The notes beneath the pieces are model-generated. The model was not told where the DNA came from and made no database searches. It saw only the letters and a list, made by a program, of their open reading frames with translations. Below, one piece after another: positions 4,570 through 7,311 of a DNA stretch of 7,311 bases. The translations under genes were made by a program, and so were the position numbers. The DNA is from DATIHF01 sp035480955 (GTDB lineage: Bacteria; Patescibacteriota; Microgenomatia; Woykebacterales; RBG-16-39-9b), in the NCBI GenBank assembly GCA_035480955.1, contig DATIHF010000022.1, positions 1 through 7,311 of the forward strand, given 5' to 3'. Each line of letters begins with the position of its first letter. Within the stretch, counting starts at the first letter, position 1.

Positions 4570-7143
4570 ATGGCAAGCGGAAGTTCTAAAAACTCAAAAT
4601 CCAGTGGAAAGGAGTTTGTTTTTTCTGTAAAAACTCAGAAAAAACTTGAGAATCTGATTGAAGATGCTTCAGAGACGACCCTCGAAGGTGTCAGAGCAAA
4701 AGTCTTCCGCGATCGCTACTCCCTGAAAGATAACGACGGACAAAGCACCGAAGAGCATCCTGAGCAAATGTGGAAAAGAGTTGCTGCAGGTCTAGCCCAA
4801 GTTGAAAAAACTCCAGCAGAGCAGTCAGAATGGGCAAAGAAATTTTATTCAGCTCTGAAAGATTTTAAATATGTTCCAGGTGGGCGAGTCCTCTCTGGAG
4901 CAGGTACCCCTTACGAAGTTACTTTCTATAATTGTTTTGTCATCCCCTCACCACATGATTCACGCAACGGAATTATCGATAATTTGAAACTGATGGTTGA
5001 TATCATGTCCCGCTCTGGTGGAGTGGGAATTAATTTGTCTTCTCTACGTCCCCGTGGGGCAAGAGTCAAAAAAGTTAACGGGACCTCCTCTGGACCAACC
5101 AATTGGGCAGAGCTTTATTCTACTGCTACTCATGATGTTATCCAGCAAGGTGGGACCCGCCGCGGCGCACTGATGCTCATGCTCAACGATTGGCACCCAG
5201 ACGTTGAAGAATTCATCACCGTCAAAGAAGATTTGTCCAGAATCAACGGTGCCAACCTCTCGGTTTGTGTCACCGACGCTTTCATGGATGCGGTCAAAAA
5301 GGATGCTGATTGGGATCTCTACTATCCTGATCTAGCTGATCCAGACTACGACAAACTTTGGGACGGGGATATTGATAAATGGAAGGCCGCCGGCAAAAAA
5401 GTTGTGGTTTACAAAACAGTTAAGGCTGCCGAAGTTTGGGAAAAAATCTGCCAATCAGCTTGGAGAAGTGCTGAACCAGGGCTTCATTTCATCGAAAGAA
5501 GCAACAAAAGAAGCAACACTTGGTATTTTGAAAAATTGATTGCCACCAACCCCTGTGGTGAACAGCCACTCGGCGCTTGGGCAGTTTGTAACCTCGGCGC
5601 GGTCAATCTCTCTGCCTTTGTTAACACTGAGGGGGAGTTTGACTTTACTGATCTCGAAGAGAAAGTAGAGATCGCCATTCGTATGATGGACAACGTCATT
5701 GATGCGACCGGCTACTATTTCCCGGAAAACAAAGAGCAGCAAATGGGGATTCGCCGCACTGGACTTGGGACAATGGGGCTAGGGGACGCTTTGATAAAAA
5801 TGAAACTGCGCTACGGATCTCCGGAAGCTCAACCAACGATTGAGAAAATTTACAAAACTATTCGAGACGCCGCTTACGAAACCTCGGCCCTTCTTGCTTC
5901 GGAAAGAGGAGCTTTTCCAAATTTCAAAAAAGACAAATACTTGCAAGGTTGGTTTATCAAAAAACTACCTGAAAGAGTTAAAGATCTTATTGCCAAAAAT
6001 GGAATTCGCAACGCAGTACTTTTGACTCAAGCTCCGACCGGGACGACTTCTTTGGTCTCAGGAGTCTCCAGTGGGATTGAACCAGTTTATGATTTCGCAA
6101 TGGTCCGCCGCGACCGCACCGGTGAGTCGACAATTTATCACCCTCTTTACCAAGAGTGGAAAGAACAAAACCCCGCCGGCACCACTGCCCCAGATTATTT
6201 TGTTTCCGCCAATGATCTGACACCTGAAGATCACGTTAGTGTCCAAGGTTTAATCCAGGACTACACTGACTCTTCCATTTCCAAAACGGTGAATGCACCC
6301 AACGCTCACACAGTTGAGGAGGTCCGACAGCTCTACATGCAAGCTTACGATTTGGGTTGTAAAGGTGTGACTTACATGAGGGATGGTTCTCGTGAAGGCG
6401 TGCTTTCTCATAAAGAAGAAAAGAAAGAAACGAAAGTAGAAGTTGCCCCTCCAGAGATTCAGCTTCCCGTACACTTGCGCAAACGCCCGGACAATCTGCA
6501 CGGGATTACCCGCCGAATTGCCACCCCTGTAGGACACGCTTTTGTGACGATTAACGAAGACGAAGAGGGCAATCCGTTTGAAGTTTTCATCAATGTTGGC
6601 AAAGCAGGAACTGATATTTATGCTGATGCTGAGGCAATCGGTCGACTCATCTCTCTAGCACTAAGAATCCCTTCGAACTACTCTCCGACTGAGGTGATCC
6701 AGCAAGTCGTCAACCAACTTTCCGGAATTGGCGGAAGTTCAACAAGAGGGTTTGGGGCCGACCGTATTCATTCCCTGGCGGATGCGGTTAGCAAAGTTTT
6801 GTCAGAGTATTCAGGCAAAGAAAGTACTTACCCGACGATTATTGACTCCAAACTTTCCATGACTCCGGCAGTCACCAACGGAAATGGTAATGGCCACTCT
6901 TTAACCAACGGGAACGGTAATGGGTTGAGCAATGGGAACGGACACACAGCTGAGTTAGCCAAAGAAGAGAAAACTAGTGAACCAAAAGAACCCTCTGGTG
7001 GAGTGACGATGCAGTTGTCCGCAACCAGTTCGATCGGTAAAACTCCGAGCCGACGGGACATTTGTCCAAAATGTGGTGTCGCCAGCTTCGTCCACGAAGA
7101 AGGTTGTGCCAAATGTATGAACTGCGGCCACAGTGAGTGTTAG
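4570..7143 (+). CDS. nrdJ: Class II (adenosylcobalamin-dependent) ribonucleoside-diphosphate reductase
   Basis: This 857-residue enzyme reduces ribonucleotides to deoxyribonucleotides using a thiyl radical generated from adenosylcobalamin. The RNR barrel spans about 100-610. C122 (YNCFV) and C340 (VCNLGAVNLS) are the expected redox pair. NPCGEQPL (327-334) supplies N327, the radical-bearing C329 and E331. The 11-residue spacing from C329 to C340 matches the Thermotoga enzyme as I recall it. RSGGVGINLS (148-157), APTGTTSLVSG (488-498) and NAPNAHTVEEV (575-585) are further family marks. A TSCPD-type domain follows (about 635-745), with GGSSTRGFGADRIHSLADAV replacing the Cys-containing version, a variant I know from other NrdJ proteins. 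Then come an Asn/Gly linker (769-792) and a six-Cys tail (C832, C835, C846, C849, C852, C857) that should re-reduce the active site and may bind zinc. No N-terminal ATP-cone is seen. Confidence 0.97.
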   Translation: MASGSSKNSKSSGKEFVFSVKTQKKLENLIEDASETTLEGVRAKVFRDRYSLKDNDGQSTEEHPEQMWKRVAAGLAQVEKTPAEQSEWAKKFYSALKDFKYVPGGRVLSGAGTPYEVTFYNCFVIPSPHDSRNGIIDNLKLMVDIMSRSGGVGINLSSLRPRGARVKKVNGTSSGPTNWAELYSTATHDVIQQGGTRRGALMLMLNDWHPDVEEFITVKEDLSRINGANLSVCVTDAFMDAVKKDADWDLYYPDLADPDYDKLWDGDIDKWKAAGKKVVVYKTVKAAEVWEKICQSAWRSAEPGLHFIERSNKRSNTWYFEKLIATNPCGEQPLGAWAVCNLGAVNLSAFVNTEGEFDFTDLEEKVEIAIRMMDNVIDATGYYFPENKEQQMGIRRTGLGTMGLGDALIKMKLRYGSPEAQPTIEKIYKTIRDAAYETSALLASERGAFPNFKKDKYLQGWFIKKLPERVKDLIAKNGIRNAVLLTQAPTGTTSLVSGVSSGIEPVYDFAMVRRDRTGESTIYHPLYQEWKEQNPAGTTAPDYFVSANDLTPEDHVSVQGLIQDYTDSSISKTVNAPNAHTVEEVRQLYMQAYDLGCKGVTYMRDGSREGVLSHKEEKKETKVEVAPPEIQLPVHLRKRPDNLHGITRRIATPVGHAFVTINEDEEGNPFEVFINVGKAGTDIYADAEAIGRLISLALRIPSNYSPTEVIQQVVNQLSGIGGSSTRGFGADRIHSLADAVSKVLSEYSGKESTYPTIIDSKLSMTPAVTNGNGNGHSLTNGNGNGLSNGNGHTAELAKEEKTSEPKEPSGGVTMQLSATSSIGKTPSRRDICPKCGVASFVHEEGCAKCMNCGHSEC
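6874..6941 (+). repeat. Degenerate direct repeat encoding the NrdJ Asn/Gly linker
   Basis: Two 20-base units of the form ACCAACGGRAAYGGTAATGG begin at 6874 and 6904, a 30-base period, and a shorter third copy (AGCAATGGGAACGG) lies at 6928-6941. They encode TNGNGNG repeated with small spacers (residues 769-792). The protein segment is low-complexity and surely flexible; the DNA repeat could change copy number by slippage. Confidence 0.75.
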
Positions 7144-7181
7144 AAAAAGAAAAAAGCTGAGCTAGAAAAATCCAACTCAGC
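7144..7181 (-). terminator. Terminator of the convergent - strand gene
   Basis: Read on the - strand, GCTGAG (7181-7176) pairs with CTCAGC (7161-7156) around a 14-base loop and is followed by T6 C T5 (7155-7144). The orientation of the T-tract shows that it serves the leftward gene. The 5' arm overlaps that gene's TGA stop. On the + strand it has no T-tract, so it would be a poor terminator for nrdJ. Confidence 0.7.
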
Positions 7182-7311
7182 GTTGCTGTAAGTCCAAGAC
7201 AAACCCATCAATTAATTGTTGCCAACGTTTCCCAATCTCGATGCGCACGTCGTTTTTTTGGGTTTTTGATTTGCCCATGAGCTCTGGTGAGAGATCCCGC
7301 ATTACTCCCTC
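7177..7311 (-). CDS. C-terminal end of a convergent gene of unknown function (partial)
   Basis: A - strand frame enters from the right edge and stays open for 44 codons to a TGA at 7179-7177. The visible peptide is polar and charged (MGKSKTQKNDVRIEIGKRW, then QQLIDGFVLDLQQR at the end), with a likely final amphipathic helix. I do not recognise a family. The frame is supported by the terminator placed right at its stop. An ATG at 7302-7300 is embedded in GTAATG and could be the start of a 40-residue protein, but the purine-rich GAGGGAG ends only two bases before it. I favour a longer gene running out of the window. Nothing links it to dNTP metabolism. Confidence 0.55.
   Translation of the reverse strand, partial: EGVMRDLSPELMGKSKTQKNDVRIEIGKRWQQLIDGFVLDLQQR
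7239..7259 (+). terminator. Possible + strand terminator for nrdJ
   Basis: CGATG (7239-7243) pairs with CGTCG (7248-7252) around CGCA, one of the five pairs being U-G, followed directly by T7 (7253-7259). It would end nrdJ transcripts about 100 bases after the stop. It lies inside the convergent reading frame, where the T-run is the complement of Lys/Asn/Gln codons, so it may be coincidental. Confidence 0.35.

Noticed and set aside
5455..5742. Long - strand open frames inside nrdJ and other genes
   Set aside because: They lie antisense to well-supported genes, have no ribosome sites or recognisable domains, and are shadows of coding bias.
1..7311. CRISPR array, insertion sequence, prophage or integrase site
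   Set aside because: No regularly spaced repeats, transposase or recombinase motifs, or flanking direct/inverted repeats were seen; the only direct repeat is the in-frame nrdJ linker.

Overview
The window is an ordinary-looking bacterial chromosome segment of moderate GC, densely packed, with all complete genes on the + strand. It uses the standard code: TGA is a genuine stop for trxB and for the rightmost gene. Several features suggest a small-genome bacterium, perhaps of the Candidate Phyla Radiation (Patescibacteria): the stop/start overlaps, a PfkB-family kinase with a Cys-rich N-terminal insertion, a class II (B12-dependent) ribonucleotide reductase as the only RNR seen, and a glutaredoxin-like protein next to a thioredoxin reductase with no glutathione genes in view. 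This placement is an inference from gene content and was not tested by phylogeny.

Positions 1-3763 hold a run of co-directional genes: the C-terminal tail of a membrane protein, a PfkB-family sugar/nucleoside kinase, a pterin-4a-carbinolamine dehydratase, a glutaredoxin/NrdH-like redoxin, a membrane-anchored DUF3105 protein, a small mannose-6-phosphate-isomerase-type cupin, and thioredoxin reductase (trxB). The first joints are overlapping (two TAATG junctions and one 8-base overlap). A near-consensus sigma70-type promoter is embedded in the 3' end of the redoxin gene and could drive the DUF3105-cupin-trxB part separately.

Positions 3764-4067 form the only long non-coding gap and are the most interesting part of the window. 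I read there a TTGACA / extended -10 promoter, two NrdR-box-like sites exactly 32 bases apart that straddle it, a three-way-junction RNA (3856-3927), and then two mutually exclusive hairpins: a long antiterminator-like hairpin (3991-4032) and a terminator with a U6 tail (4017-4042). This is the layout of a riboswitch or attenuator in the leader of nrdR-nrdJ, placed under a promoter that NrdR itself probably represses.

Positions 4068-7143 hold nrdR (Zn ribbon plus ATP-cone repressor, GTG start) and nrdJ (857-residue adenosylcobalamin-dependent ribonucleotide reductase with a long Asn/Gly linker and a six-Cys tail). The redoxin and TrxB upstream could supply electrons to NrdJ, so the window plausibly joins dNTP synthesis, its reductant supply and its regulation. 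Downstream, a convergent gene on the - strand enters from the right edge and ends just after nrdJ, with its own terminator between the two genes.
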